Below, piece after piece: positions 30,054 through 39,011 of a DNA stretch of 64,000 nucleotides; positions within the stretch are counted from its first letter, which is position 1; each line of letters starts with the position of its first letter. Source of the stretch: Paenibacillus sonchi (GTDB lineage Bacteria > Bacillota > Bacilli > Paenibacillales > Paenibacillaceae); assembly GCF_016772475.1 (NCBI RefSeq), contig NZ_CP068595.1, positions 4,774,001 through 4,838,000 of the forward strand, written 5' to 3'. A program made the translations under genes and the position numbers. The notes beneath the pieces are model-generated. The model searched no databases. It saw only the letters and a program-made list of their open reading frames with translations, and was not told where the DNA came from.

Positions 30054-30242
30054 ATGAGAGTGCTGAATCACCCTGAGTACTGGCAGGCTTATGTTTGGCT
30101 TTTGAACTACCTGATTGCAGACGGCAGATGTATAGAAGCAAAAGCAGTTCTGGAACAATTGAACCAAATCCATCCCGGTCATTTATATCAAAAATATGGA
30201 GGTCTGAAGGCGAGACAGTTGATTTTTATCATAGAGAAATAG
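30054..30242 (+). CDS. short TPR-like ORF, possible gene remnant
   Basis: 62 aa (ATG 30054). YWQAYVWLLNYLIADGRCIE and AKAVLEQLNQIHPGH have the helix-turn-helix look of one TPR unit. There is no ribosome site before the ATG, and the ORF is flanked by non-coding sequence on both sides. It is more likely a decayed fragment of a larger TPR protein than a working gene. Confidence 0.3.
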   Translation: MRVLNHPEYWQAYVWLLNYLIADGRCIEAKAVLEQLNQIHPGHLYQKYGGLKARQLIFIIEK

Positions 30243-30430
30243 AAAATCTAAAGATCATGCTGGCATAACCCGTTTAATTTGCTGAAGAAGATGACGTGAC
30301 AGACTGCCCCTGCTGATGTTCCGGTTCTTTATATAACAACAAATGTCACATTAACTTATGCGGCGAACCTGTATAATTTGTAGGGTTGACCTTAGCGGGA
30401 GACATCTTACTTTCAGGAGGAATACAGAGC

Positions 30431-31384
30431 ATGAGCATGAAATATAAATCACTGGAGCTGGATAAACCGCTGACTTATGAGCTGGAGGGGCTGGAGGTCG
30501 GGGTAACCTCGAACTGCAATTTCCGCTGCGATTACTGCTGCGCATATAACAGAAATGACGGACAGAGCATCAAAGGCAGAGAAGTGGTCCGTATCCTGGA
30601 GGAGCTGCCGAATCTTAAGCGGGTTCGTCTCTCTGGAGGAGAAGTCACCCTCAAATTCGAAGATTGTGTGGAAATTGTCAGCTACTGCGCCTCCCGGGGC
30701 ATTCAGACCCAGTTGAATTCCAATGGCAGCCTTCTGAACGCAGAGCGGATTGAACAGCTGGAGAAGGCCGGGCTGACCACGATCCATATTTCCTTCAACT
30801 TTACAACCGCCGAGGCGTTTTCACGTTATTATAATATCCATACCAGCATCTATGACAAAATCAGAGAGAACATCACGATGTTCGCCAAAACCAGTGTGGA
30901 TGTGGTCCTGGAAACGCTGCTGTTCAGTGAGACACAGGATAAGATGCAGGAGATCAGCGACCATGTCTATGCGATGGGGGTTAGAACCCACGAAATCCAG
31001 AACAGCATTATTATGGGCCATACCGGCTGGAAGGCGATTGCGGCCCGTGAACAATTGAAGAATGCCGTAAACGAGCTGATTGCCCGCAAAAAAGAGGATA
31101 CGACCCTCTATTTCACCTGCATGGACCGTTTTATGGAGCAACTGGGCTTTCAGGAGCAGCCAGGGGTATATTTCCCGCACTGCATTGAAGGCAAGAAGCA
31201 GCTTCACCTGCACGGCAATGGGGATATTCTGATCTCCGAGCTGTGCCACCCGGTCATTATCGGCAATATCTATAAAGGCACCTCGTTAAAAGATCTTTAC
31301 AGCAATATGCCTGCACCGCTTTCCGATTTCCTTGACAAGCTTCCTTGCCCGGCACTGGATGCCCTGTTCCCGCAGGAAGTATAA
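30431..31384 (+). CDS. orphan radical SAM protein (MoaA/SPASM-like)
   Basis: 317 aa. CNFRCDYC near residues 28-35 is the canonical CX3CX2C cluster motif; VRLSGGEVTL follows as the SAM-binding GGE motif. A C-terminal region with several Cys (CIEGKKQLHL, LCHPVIIGNIYKG, KLPCPALDALFP) resembles a reduced SPASM-like tail. AGGAGG at 30415-30420 sets ATG 30431. No RiPP precursor or partner enzyme is evident within 1 kb on either side. Substrate and role unknown. Confidence 0.82.
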   Translation: MSMKYKSLELDKPLTYELEGLEVGVTSNCNFRCDYCCAYNRNDGQSIKGREVVRILEELPNLKRVRLSGGEVTLKFEDCVEIVSYCASRGIQTQLNSNGSLLNAERIEQLEKAGLTTIHISFNFTTAEAFSRYYNIHTSIYDKIRENITMFAKTSVDVVLETLLFSETQDKMQEISDHVYAMGVRTHEIQNSIIMGHTGWKAIAAREQLKNAVNELIARKKEDTTLYFTCMDRFMEQLGFQEQPGVYFPHCIEGKKQLHLHGNGDILISELCHPVIIGNIYKGTSLKDLYSNMPAPLSDFLDKLPCPALDALFPQEV

Positions 31385-31450
31385 TCCCTCGCAATCAGCG
31401 GGAAATAGAAGGGACATTTATGGCGTGAAGCGTATAAATTATATTTTAAA

Positions 31451-31486
31451 CAAGACCGCAGCCGGGTGCTGCGGTCTTGTTTTTAA
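31451..31486 (+). terminator. rho-independent terminator after the radical SAM gene
   Basis: A 12-bp perfect stem, CAAGACCGCAGC (31451-31462) with GCTGCGGTCTTG (31468-31479), is followed by TTTTTAAG. Confidence 0.92.
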
Positions 31487-31599
31487 GATATTTATACGGG
31501 TAAGCGATTGTATAGCAAATTATATAGTGAAAAAAAGTGTGGATATCTTGGAAGTCTCCGAGGATATAAGCGATGCAGAAGGATTGGGCTCCATCAGCC

Positions 31600-31760
31600 C
31601 ATCCGCGGACTGAAGCGGACAGAGGAGCCCTTATTTTGCCAAAAATCTTGCTTTTTCAGCGGTTACGGACTCAGGAGTCGTTAGTTCGTTCGATGGAGCC
31701 TGGAATAAAGGGGAAAGGGACAAATAAGGGCATCTCGGTCCGTTGTCCTGCGGAACAGAC
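31600..31760. repeat. intergenic inverted-repeat element, type 3, copy A
   Basis: The arm around 31611-31637 (GCGGACAGAGGAGCCCTTAT) is mirrored near 31717-31752 (AAATAAGGGCATCTCGGTCC) in inverted orientation. A similarly organised element lies at about 52956-53037. No protein-coding signal supports this stretch. Confidence 0.45.
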
Positions 31761-31821
31761 GAATCTTCTTTTAATAACGGCTTTCCTGTCCGCAACGGCT
31801 GCGGATCGATCGTGAAGGAAG

Positions 31822-32140
31822 CTCATCGTGTCCGCAGAATCCCACACCATATTAAGGCCCCCAATGCATGTCTTAACTGACTTCGGGGCGAGCGTTGTGC
31901 ATGCAGTATAACAATATGAGCTCTAAGCAAGTCAAAGGACGCTAAGCCTGCCTATCATACAACGTCCGTCTTCAGCATGCCCCCGTTGATTTTGGAGTGG
32001 TGGGGAATCCCTGCGGCCGTAAGCCTAGTGTTGTTATTCACACACCAGGATGATTTTGTTCTTTTGGGCTAAGCGATTGCATAGGAAACCGTTGTTAGAG
32101 CGCCGGAGGCCGACTTCCCCCTTATCTGGAAACTATAAAG
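31822..32140. other. gene-free stretch without recognised feature
   Basis: No ORF with a ribosome site or family resemblance, no tRNA and no clear hairpin terminator is visible here. It may be the remains of a lost insertion element, but no transposase piece can be recognised. Confidence 0.4.
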
Positions 32141-32144
32141 TTGA

Positions 32145-32370
32145 TTAGCCGGTCTAGATATCCTCATTCCAGCCAGTACTTGTTTACCGGCTTCTTCGTC
32201 AGGCGCTAGTGGGAAAAGGTAAAGCTAATTGGGCCATATTTCTTGTCCAATAGATGGCGAAATGAACTGAATTAGTGTACCTTTTTCCACTTCACCTGTC
32301 GAGGACAGGATACTCTAGCAAATGAGTTAACCTTTTTCCACTTAAAGAGTTGCAGTAGGATTTATGAGGA
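32145..32370. repeat. dispersed GTGGAAAAAG repeat element, type 1, copy A
   Basis: Carries a forward arm at 32208 (TAGTGGGAAAAGGTAAAGCT) and inverted arms at 32271 (ATTAGTGTACCTTTTTCCAC) and 32322 (ATGAGTTAACCTTTTTCCAC), 51 bases apart. The preceding TCTAGATATCCT and CTTACCGGCTTCTTCG-like segments recur at 52.7 kb, so this copy and that at 52683-52945 are clearly homologous over more than 200 bases. Confidence 0.75.
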
Positions 32371-32400
32371 GTTGTTCTCCAGGTAACGCTAGATCCAAGG

Positions 32401-32442
32401 CGGCTGTACTGTCCCGTGGGGGGTGACACAGCCGTTTTTTTC
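32401..32442 (+). terminator. terminator-like hairpin without an upstream gene
   Basis: CGGCTGT (32401-32407) pairs with ACAGCCG (32428-32434), followed by TTTTTTTC. No gene precedes it within 1 kb, so it may be a relic or end an unrecognised small RNA. Confidence 0.55.
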
Positions 32443-32722
32443 TTGGCTTCTCGCAGTCAATGTTGACCATAGCTTAGAAATGAAACAAGCACCTGTGCCG
32501 GGAGATATTCTATGCAAGGAACCTGTTTTGGGTTAGCTTATCCTACTAAAAACTTAAAACTATAGACCTAGGTTTCGACAAAATACGATAATATATCCTA
32601 ATTTTCTCTATGTAATATTCACTATTCAAGGCTTGAATCCGATAATTAATGTAATAAATGTTACTGCTTAAAGATGTGAACAGAATTACCTAGGAAATCA
32701 GGACGAAAGGATGTAGAACAAG

Positions 32723-34756
32723 ATGAAGATTCGGATGAAGCTATCAGTATTGATGATCGTCGTTACACTGATTTCTACAGTATTAATGGGGGCTTTTACG
32801 TACAGCAAATCCACACGGACCATTCTCAATCTGACCGAAACCTCCATGGCCCAGGTCAATACGAACAAAGCGCAGACCATCGAAGCGATGATAGACAAAG
32901 AAAAGCGCAGCATGGAGCTTGTTGCGGGTGAATCGGAAATAGCCGAGCTGCTGCTGAAGGATGCAAGCGGAGGTCTCGCCAGCGGGGACCCGCTTCGGGC
33001 TGAGGTGAATGCCAAGTTTCAGCAGATGGTGAAGGACGCGGGCAATCTGGAGCATATATTTGTAGCCGATATGAAAGGAATAGGGATTGCGGATAGCGAT
33101 ACCAAGCTCATAGGAGCGGATTTCAGCGAAAGAAATTATACGAAAGATGTGCTCAAAACCGCCGGGCCGGTCATCAGTGAAACGCTGAAGTCCAAATCTA
33201 CAGGCGCGTATGTCCTCGCTTTTATACACCCGGTGATGAGCGGCGGCAAAATGATCGGTTTCGTGGGTTCAGCTGTCAACGCGAACAGCATTATCAAATA
33301 TTTGGCCGATGCCAAGGTGGCGAATGCACCTTCTTCCTATGCCTATCTTGTGGATGAGACAGGCAATATTCTGTACCATCCCGATGAAGCCAAGATCGGA
33401 TCACCGCTGGAGAACGCACAGATCAAAGCAGTTGTGGAACGGGTGAAGGCTGGTGTGACAGTAGCTGACGGGAATGTAGAATATACCTTCAACGGCGCGG
33501 AGAAAAAAGCAGCGTTCACCGTTTTGCCGGAAACGAAATGGACACTGGTGCTCACCGGTGATATCGATGAGGTGATGAAGCCGGTCGACAACATGACGAA
33601 TTTTATTATTCTGCTGGGACTCGGGAGCCTGCTGCTGACCTTACTGGTTGGCATCTCTGTGGCTACACGGATTTCTTCGCCGATCATTAAGCTGACAGAG
33701 CTGATTAACCGTACGGCAGAACTGGATCTCAAATATGATACACAATATGAGTACCTGACCAAAAATAAAGATGAGACCGGTACGATCGCCAAAGCGATGT
33801 TCCATACACGGGCTGTGCTGCGGGAAATGGCCGGCAGTCTGGTTACGATCTCCACCAAGGTGCTGGACAATGCGGAGACGCTGGAAAAGCTGTCCATTGA
33901 TGTGCGGGAGAATGCCCATGACAACTCGGCGACTACAGAGCAGCTGTCGGCAGGTATGGAGGAGACAGCGGCCTCTACCCAGGAGATGACAGCGGCAATT
34001 CATGAGGTTGAGAATAATGTCCGGGTGATCTCCGGACGTGTTAAGGAAGGTGCAGGTGTGTCCGTACAGATCACCGAACGGGCTCTGGCACTGCAGCATG
34101 ATGCCACCGAGTCCATCGGCAATACCCGGGAAATCTATCATTCGGTAAAAGTGGAAATGCAAAAAGCGATTGAGCAGTCAGACTCCATTCATGAAATCAA
34201 CGTTCTCGCCGATACGATTCTCTCCATCACAAGCCAGACCAACCTGCTGGCGCTGAATGCGGCGATTGAGGCGGCGCGCGCCGGAGAAGCGGGCCGGGGA
34301 TTTGCCGTGGTGGCGGGAGAAATCCGCAAGCTGGCCGAAAAATCGTCCGAAACGGCAGCGGGCATTCAGGACGTTGTCAAAAATGTCTACTCTTCCGTGG
34401 AACAGATGAAGGGGAATTCCGAGGCAATCCTGGACTTTATTGATCAGAATGTGCTGGGAGATTATGAGCGTCTAGCGGAGGTCAGCGAGCAGTACAACAG
34501 TGACGCCACAGCGATTAATGGGCTGATGAGCCAGTTCGAGGAAGCTGCGGACCATCTGAGCGAGACAGTGTCCAGCATTGCTATTGCCGTCAACGAGGTA
34601 GCAGCTACCGTCAATGAAGGTGCGGTCGGGGTGCAGGACATTGCTGTGAAAACTGCGGATATCGTAGAAAAAACCTTCCACGAAGCAAAAATGGCTGATG
34701 AGAATACACAAAGCGCCAAAGAAATGCAGCAACTGGTGGAACAATTCAAAATATAA
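32723..34756 (+). CDS. methyl-accepting chemotaxis protein with Cache-type sensor
   Basis: 677 aa. TM1 is at about 9-27; a periplasm-facing double Cache-like domain follows to about 290 ([24 protein letters not shown] ligand loop and [14 protein letters not shown]). TM2 ([20 protein letters not shown]) leads into a HAMP segment and the signalling domain, whose hairpin tip is [20 protein letters not shown]. It senses an extracellular small molecule and signals to CheA. The gene stands alone with its own terminator, as is usual for chemoreceptors. Confidence 0.95.
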   Translation: MKIRMKLSVLMIVVTLISTVLMGAFTYSKSTRTILNLTETSMAQVNTNKAQTIEAMIDKEKRSMELVAGESEIAELLLKDASGGLASGDPLRAEVNAKFQQMVKDAGNLEHIFVADMKGIGIADSDTKLIGADFSERNYTKDVLKTAGPVISETLKSKSTGAYVLAFIHPVMSGGKMIGFVGSAVNANSIIKYLADAKVANAPSSYAYLVDETGNILYHPDEAKIGSPLENAQIKAVVERVKAGVTVADGNVEYTFNGAEKKAAFTVLPETKWTLVLTGDIDEVMKPVDNMTNFIILLGLGSLLLTLLVGISVATRISSPIIKLTELINRTAELDLKYDTQYEYLTKNKDETGTIAKAMFHTRAVLREMAGSLVTISTKVLDNAETLEKLSIDVRENAHDNSATTEQLSAGMEETAASTQEMTAAIHEVENNVRVISGRVKEGAGVSVQITERALALQHDATESIGNTREIYHSVKVEMQKAIEQSDSIHEINVLADTILSITSQTNLLALNAAIEAARAGEAGRGFAVVAGEIRKLAEKSSETAAGIQDVVKNVYSSVEQMKGNSEAILDFIDQNVLGDYERLAEVSEQYNSDATAINGLMSQFEEAADHLSETVSSIAIAVNEVAATVNEGAVGVQDIAVKTADIVEKTFHEAKMADENTQSAKEMQQLVEQFKI

Positions 34757-34845
34757 TGAAGTTAATGCAATCTTTAGCCGGTTTTCATTAGGATTTAAGC
34801 TTGCAGGGGTATATTAAATCCATACCCCCCTTTAATATAGCATTT

Positions 34846-34878
34846 GGCCCCGCCGGTTGCCGGCGGGGTCCTTTTTTT
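34846..34878 (+). terminator. rho-independent terminator after the chemoreceptor gene
   Basis: CCCCGCCGG (34848-34856) and CCGGCGGGG (34860-34868) form a 9-bp GC stem with a 3-base loop, then TCCTTTTTTT. A short 8-base tandem repeat (GGCAATCT, three times) follows directly. Confidence 0.93.
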
Positions 34879-34962
34879 GGCAATCTGGCAATCTGGCAAT
34901 CTGGCAGCGGCATTACGACCCGGATTTTTGGTCCATAATGTTACCAAGAGGTGAGGGTCAAA

Positions 34963-36288
34963 ATGAGGGATTATTTGCTAAGGCCGGCGGCATATGAAGA
35001 GCTGCATGAGCTGCCGGGCAATCCGGGCCGGGAATTCGGGTCGAAGGCGCAGAATCAACGTGTCCCGGATCACGGGGATTTGCGTAATAATGACCAAGTA
35101 CAGCTGCTGCAGGAGAGCTTTTTGCTGCAAATGGTTCGGGACGAGTGGCCTAATCTCACGGTGATTAGGGAACGTTTGCAGCAGCTAGGGCTGGCCCCGC
35201 TGGCGGCAGATGATCTGAGGCTGCAGTGTGCAGCAGCAGAGGCGAGAATGCCATCAGAGACCTTGGCAGACCGCCGGGAACGCCGGAACCTGCTGAATCT
35301 GGCTTTTCAGAAGCTCTGCCGGGAAACGTCCTCTGATTATAAAGGAATTTATCCGTTTGGCAGCACTGCAGATTCGGCAATAATGTATTTTCTTGTGATC
35401 CTGAAACCGGGAGCGGAGCATGCCCGGAAGACCCGGCGGTTCATGGAGCAACTGAATCACAGCGTTGCCAGTGAACTGAAGATGGAATGTGTGAGCGGGA
35501 TTGGCGGAGAAGTGAAGGGACTGAAACGGCTGAAGAACAGCTATGCCTCCTGCATGTTGCCCTGGGCCCGGAGCGGCAGCGGTAAGGAAGGAGATGTGCG
35601 TTACCGTGATCTGGAATTGTCTCCGGCCTTTACTCCGGAGGTTGAGCGAAAGCTGAAGCAGTTAATCGAAAATCCGGACATGCACGGCTTCCGCCAGCAG
35701 CTGGACAGCCTGATGAATAACGAAAGAGATATCCCTGTTATTACTTTTCTGGCCCTCAGGCTGGTACTGCTGCTTGCCTCCATTGCCAAAAAGTTTGAGC
35801 TGGGCAGTTCCTCATTGCAGAGGTACATCTGGAACTCCCGGATGCCCGTTGTGAATGCCCACTCGTGCGAAGAGGTACGGAGGTTACTGGATGAACTGGC
35901 GCTGCTTGTGATGGAAGAAGTGAAGAAGGTCCGCTTCTCAGACGGCTGGCACCTTATTGAGGCCGTCCGGAAATATGCCGGGGAGAATTTCTGCTGCAGG
36001 CTGGAGCTATCCTCCCTGGCAGAAATGTTTTACTTGAATGAGGCCGATTTGCCAAGACAGTTCAAGCAGCATGTCGGCATAGCCTTCAGCGACTATATTA
36101 CCAAGCTGCGGATGACCAAAGCTGAGCAGCTGCTGCAGGATAACGGGCTTAAGGTGGGTGATATCGCCAGGCTTGCCGGATATTCCGGCTTCGGCGGCTT
36201 CTGCTCCGCTTTCAAAAAATACAGCGGCCAAAGCCCCAAAGCATACCGGGAACGGTTTTCACAGGGGCGTGCGGCCAGAGGCTGCTGA
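34963..36288 (+). CDS. AraC-family regulator resembling a receiver-less YesN-type response regulator
   Basis: 441 aa. The first residues, MRDYLLRPAAYEEL, look like the last helix of a response-regulator receiver domain, but no receiver precedes them. The middle (about 50-320) resembles the variable central region of YesN-like regulators. Two helix-turn-helix units form the C terminus (LSSLAEMFYLNEADLPRQFK and VGDIARLAGYSGFGGFCSAF). Start ATG 34963 follows AAGAGGTGAGGG. The upstream 200 bases are non-coding, so the receiver is truly absent in this copy. No adjacent histidine kinase. Target genes unknown. Confidence 0.8.
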   Translation: MRDYLLRPAAYEELHELPGNPGREFGSKAQNQRVPDHGDLRNNDQVQLLQESFLLQMVRDEWPNLTVIRERLQQLGLAPLAADDLRLQCAAAEARMPSETLADRRERRNLLNLAFQKLCRETSSDYKGIYPFGSTADSAIMYFLVILKPGAEHARKTRRFMEQLNHSVASELKMECVSGIGGEVKGLKRLKNSYASCMLPWARSGSGKEGDVRYRDLELSPAFTPEVERKLKQLIENPDMHGFRQQLDSLMNNERDIPVITFLALRLVLLLASIAKKFELGSSSLQRYIWNSRMPVVNAHSCEEVRRLLDELALLVMEEVKKVRFSDGWHLIEAVRKYAGENFCCRLELSSLAEMFYLNEADLPRQFKQHVGIAFSDYITKLRMTKAEQLLQDNGLKVGDIARLAGYSGFGGFCSAFKKYSGQSPKAYRERFSQGRAARGC

Positions 36289-36372
36289 TGGGGAGTGTTT
36301 GCATCTCCCGATCAATGGTACAATAAGGAAAGGTATGTTTCATACCCACCGGATATAGAAGGGAGGATGAGG

Positions 36373-36471
36373 ATGAGTATAAGAAGATTAGGGTTCCGCT
36401 CTATGCAGAGTCTATGGTTGAACAACAATGGCGGTTGTTTGCATAGGGCGGGAAGCATAACACCGCTATAA
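36373..36471 (+). CDS. possible 32-aa small ORF
   Basis: ATG 36373 lies 6 bases after a strong GGGAGG (36361-36366). The predicted peptide begins MSIRRLGFRSMQSLWLNNN and ends near HRAGSITPL. It resembles no known family, and codon usage cannot be judged at this length. It could be a small protein or leader; low confidence. Confidence 0.25.
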   Translation: MSIRRLGFRSMQSLWLNNNGGCLHRAGSITPL

Positions 36472-36551
36472 TAGCATGCAAGAGTAACGTTGTTCATCCT
36501 GTAGACTTTGCCACCTTAAAAAGTTCATTAATTTTAAGGAGCGGAGCTGCG

Positions 36552-36818
36552 ATGAAATATGTTAACGCGGATATAGTATTGCCGGAAGATTTGCTTAAGG
36601 AAGTCCAGAAATATATACACGGCGGGATGCTCTACGTGCCAAAGCCGGAAGGGATAAAGGCCAAATGGGGTGAGAACTCCGGCGGCAGAGCATATCTGAC
36701 CCACAGGAATAATGAGATCCGTAAGCAGTATAGGGCAGGGCTCGGCATTGGGCATCTGGCAGAACAATTCTGCCTCTCCTGCGACAGCATCAAAAAAATC
36801 GTCTATGGCAAGAAATAG
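36552..36818 (+). CDS. CD3324-family small protein
   Basis: 88 aa. The sequence (MKYVNADIVLPEDLLKEVQK, KWGENSGGR, IGHLAEQFCLSCDSIKKIVY) matches the conserved Firmicute family named after Clostridioides difficile CD3324. The C-terminal half looks like a helix-turn-helix, so a DNA-binding role is plausible but unproven. An AAGGAG site at about 36536 precedes the ATG. Single-gene unit with a downstream hairpin. Confidence 0.8.
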   Translation: MKYVNADIVLPEDLLKEVQKYIHGGMLYVPKPEGIKAKWGENSGGRAYLTHRNNEIRKQYRAGLGIGHLAEQFCLSCDSIKKIVYGKK

Positions 36819-36826
36819 ACGGCTGC

Positions 36827-36868
36827 GAAGGCCGCATCGGATGTTTATCCCGGTGCGGCTTGTTTAGC
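36827..36868 (+). terminator. terminator after the CD3324-family gene
   Basis: GGCCGCATCGG (from 36830) pairs with CCGGTGCGGCTT (to about 36862), followed by GTTTAG. The T tract is short. Confidence 0.6.
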
Positions 36869-37020
36869 ATATCAGAAAGAATATAAATCCATTCATTTTA
36901 GTTTTCTGCTGTACTGGTGCCTAATCAAAAATCAAACTGACCCATCAGGGTTAATCACCCAAACTCTTTCATTATAAACGGCATTTAATAAAAATGCAGG
37001 CTAATAAGAAAGGGTGTATG

Positions 37021-37242
37021 ATGATGAAAAAAGTTGGCGTAAGAAAAGCAGCACCGGTCAAAAAGAGAGCAACTGCAAAGCCGCCGTATAAGGCAAGACA
37101 AAGAACACAACTTGAGAATGCGCTTCAACAATTGAATGATGCACGGCAAATTATCAACGCCAGCCGTGCTGCGCTCTTTGACGCACGTAATAGAGTCAAC
37201 GATGCAAGAGATTTAATCAACGAGGCGTTAGATGAATTGTAA
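37021..37242 (+). CDS. small basic protein with repeated NDAR/DAR motif
   Basis: About 73 aa; ATG 37018, 37021 and 37024 are equally possible after AAGAAAGGGTG. The N-terminal third is rich in Lys, Arg and Ala (KKVGVRKAAPVKKRATAKPP). The rest is an amphipathic helix with the near-repeat LNDARQIINASRAALFDARN, then VNDARDLINEA, spaced about 22 residues apart. It may bind nucleic acid through the basic tail. No family recognised. Confidence 0.55.
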   Translation: MMKKVGVRKAAPVKKRATAKPPYKARQRTQLENALQQLNDARQIINASRAALFDARNRVNDARDLINEALDEL

Positions 37243-37334
37243 CAACTAGCCTCAATCGTGAAAACGAATGAAGCGAGCTAACTTGATATTCAAATTAAGA
37301 CATGGCCTGGATTAATTTCGGGGCTTATTAGTTT

Positions 37335-37382
37335 ATGGGGTAAAGTTCCTGTCAAAACCAAATGACAAAAACTTTATCCCAT
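37335..37382. terminator. hairpin between the small basic protein gene and hisS
   Basis: ATGGGGTAAAGTT (37335-37347) pairs with AACTTTATCCCAT (37370-37382) with one mismatch, and inner TGTCA/TGACA arms extend it. T runs are weak on both sides; it may end either convergent gene. Confidence 0.45.
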
Positions 37383-37406
37383 TCCCGGTTTTACAAGAAC
37401 CTTATC

Positions 37407-38693
37407 TCATTCGACGGATTTAATGATAGCAACGGCTGCTTCCACCGTAAGCAGTTCCTCGCTTTGCTGCGACATATCCTTGAGCCGGAGCTTGCCTTCG
37501 GCTGCTTCGCTCTCCCCGACTAGAATGACGTAGCGGATACCTTTCGTGTTCGCTGCGGCCAGCGTTTTCTTCAGCTTGCGTTTCCCCGTATCCACAGCAG
37601 TACGGATGCCGGCAGCACGGATTGCAGCGGCTGCTGTCAGGGCCTGCGGCAAACACTCCCCGACAGGTATGACCAGCACCCCTGATGTTTCCACACGGAC
37701 AGCCCGTTCGCCAAGCAGAGCCATAATCGACTCCATGCCGAAGGAAATGCCCACCGTGGGATATCCGATGTCCTCGCGCCCCACCAGCTTTCCGATGATC
37801 GAGTCATATCTGCCTCCGCCGCCAAGGCTGGAAGTGTAGGCACTGGAAGCATCGAAGATCTCGTATACCGTCCCCGTGTAGAATGAAAGTCCCCGTGACA
37901 GAAAAGGATCGAATACGCAGGTCTCCGCGAGTCCAACCGCCGCGATCAGCCGCTGCAGTGCCAGCACCTCCAGAGCACCCGGTTGCCCGCCCAGTCCATA
38001 GTTCTCCGCCAGCGCTTCAAAAGATGGAGCATCCATGTCCAGCAGCTCCGCGAGCGCACTTACAGCAGCCGGAGCCACGCCTTTCCCTTCAAGCTCCGCG
38101 AGCACGCCGCGGCTGCCGATTTTGGCCAGCTTGTCGAGCGTCAGCATCACTGAGAGATGCTCCTCCGCAGGCACGCCAACCGCCGTCAGAATTTCCCCGA
38201 GAAACCTCCGGTTGTTCCATTTCAGGGTGACGGGAATCTCCAGTCTGCGGAAGGCTTCCGCCGCAAGCTGCATCAGCTCGGCTTCTCCCTGCGGCCCGGC
38301 AATCCCCACCACATCGGCGTCGCATTGCAGAAATTCGCGCAGCCGGCCTTTTTTGACCGGACCATCGCGGAATACCTTGCCGATCTCATAGCGCTTGTAA
38401 GGAAATTCAATGCCCGGATTCAGGGCGATCACTTTGGCAAAAGGAATCGTCAGATCGTAGCGCAGTCCGAGCTGGCGGCCGCCCTGATCGGTGAGCTGAT
38501 ACATCTCGCGCAAAATCTCATCGCCTCCCGCATATTTGGAGGTCAGCAGCTCCAGCTCATTCAGCAGGGTGGTATCCATGGATTCAAAGTCATAGAGTTC
38601 AAACAGTTCGCTCAGCGTAGAGCGGACCTTCTGGCGGATGGCCTGCTCCCGGCCGAAATAATCATAGGTTCCTTTGACGTTCTGCATAATCAT
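37407..38693 (-). CDS. hisS: histidyl-tRNA synthetase
   Basis: 428 aa, class II synthetase. Visible are motif 1 region (VRSTLSELFELYDFESMDTT), motif 2 (YEIGKVFRDGPVKKGRLREF), the histidine-binding segments GLSFYTGTVYEIF and LGGGGRYDSIIG, and the motif 3-type GISFGMESI. The C-terminal Rossmann-like domain binds the His anticodon. It charges tRNA-His. The ATG at 38691-38693 region (MIMQNVKGTYDY) could also be read from the second Met. A leader with a His-rich peptide and attenuator precedes it on the same strand, separated from the gene by a type 2 repeat. Confidence 0.95.
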   Translation of the reverse strand: MIMQNVKGTYDYFGREQAIRQKVRSTLSELFELYDFESMDTTLLNELELLTSKYAGGDEILREMYQLTDQGGRQLGLRYDLTIPFAKVIALNPGIEFPYKRYEIGKVFRDGPVKKGRLREFLQCDADVVGIAGPQGEAELMQLAAEAFRRLEIPVTLKWNNRRFLGEILTAVGVPAEEHLSVMLTLDKLAKIGSRGVLAELEGKGVAPAAVSALAELLDMDAPSFEALAENYGLGGQPGALEVLALQRLIAAVGLAETCVFDPFLSRGLSFYTGTVYEIFDASSAYTSSLGGGGRYDSIIGKLVGREDIGYPTVGISFGMESIMALLGERAVRVETSGVLVIPVGECLPQALTAAAAIRAAGIRTAVDTGKRKLKKTLAAANTKGIRYVILVGESEAAEGKLRLKDMSQQSEELLTVEAAVAIIKSVE

Positions 38694-38734
38694 TAACCCC
38701 GTTTCCTTTTTTTAAAATATAAGAAAGTATAAGT

Positions 38735-38814
38735 TTCACACAATACTTTATCCTTATATTTCTCGCTGAAACGGATACCGTCCTTTTAAGGACGGCGCAG
38801 CCGTTTCTGCTTGG
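38735..38814. repeat. hairpin repeat type 2, copy A (within the hisS leader)
   Basis: Shares the opening TTCACACAATACTTTATCCT and CTCGCTGAAACGGATACCGT with copies at about 45086 and 46603. It folds as nested stems: GTCCTT with AAGGAC inside AAACGG with CCGTTT. Confidence 0.7.
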
Positions 38815-38826
38815 CTCTGTACAAAT

Positions 38827-38867
38827 AAAAAACGCGCCGGACCTCTTGGTCCCGCGCGCAAATATGC
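38827..38867 (-). terminator. attenuator-type terminator in the hisS leader
   Basis: Read on the minus strand, CGCGCGGGACC and GGTCCGGCGCG form an 11-bp stem (one mismatch) with loop AAGA, followed by TTTTTTATTTGT. It lies between the His-rich leader peptide and hisS, so transcripts must pass it to reach the gene. A second stable hairpin, CAGGGAGG with CCTCCCTG around an ACGCA/TGCGT stem (38871-38907), sits just before it. Confidence 0.82.
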
Positions 38868-38922
38868 GGCAGGGAGGCCAAACGCAAAATGCGTCAGCCC
38901 TCCCTGGAAAATGTCAGGAGTG

Positions 38923-38982
38923 CTAACGCTGCTTGTGGTGATGCTGCCGATTCAGTATGATAGTTATGCTGTTCATGAGCAT
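38923..38982 (-). CDS. hisS leader peptide with three consecutive His codons
   Basis: A 19-residue minus-strand ORF, MLMNSITIILNRQHHHKQR, with CAT CAC CAC near its 3' end and a TAG stop at 38923-38925. AAAGGA (38987-38992) is its ribosome site; ATG 38976 is an alternative start with better spacing. It is preceded by a strong promoter and followed by a hairpin and a terminator before hisS. This is the layout of amino-acid leader-peptide attenuation: scarce charged tRNA-His would stall the ribosome on the His codons and favour read-through into hisS. No T-box consensus is present. The gene product itself needs no function. Confidence 0.65.
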   Translation of the reverse strand: MLMNSITIILNRQHHHKQR

Positions 38983-39011
38983 CAGATCCTTTCAAGGCTG
39001 GATTACAGCAC

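Noticed and set aside
34879..34910. Functional microsatellite (GGCAATCT, three copies)
   Set aside because: It is non-coding, short and just behind a terminator; slippage there would change no evident gene.
38827..39005. T-box riboswitch before hisS
   Set aside because: The AGGGTGGNACCGCG T-box sequence and specifier-stem layout are absent, and the leader before the terminator is only about 180 bases.
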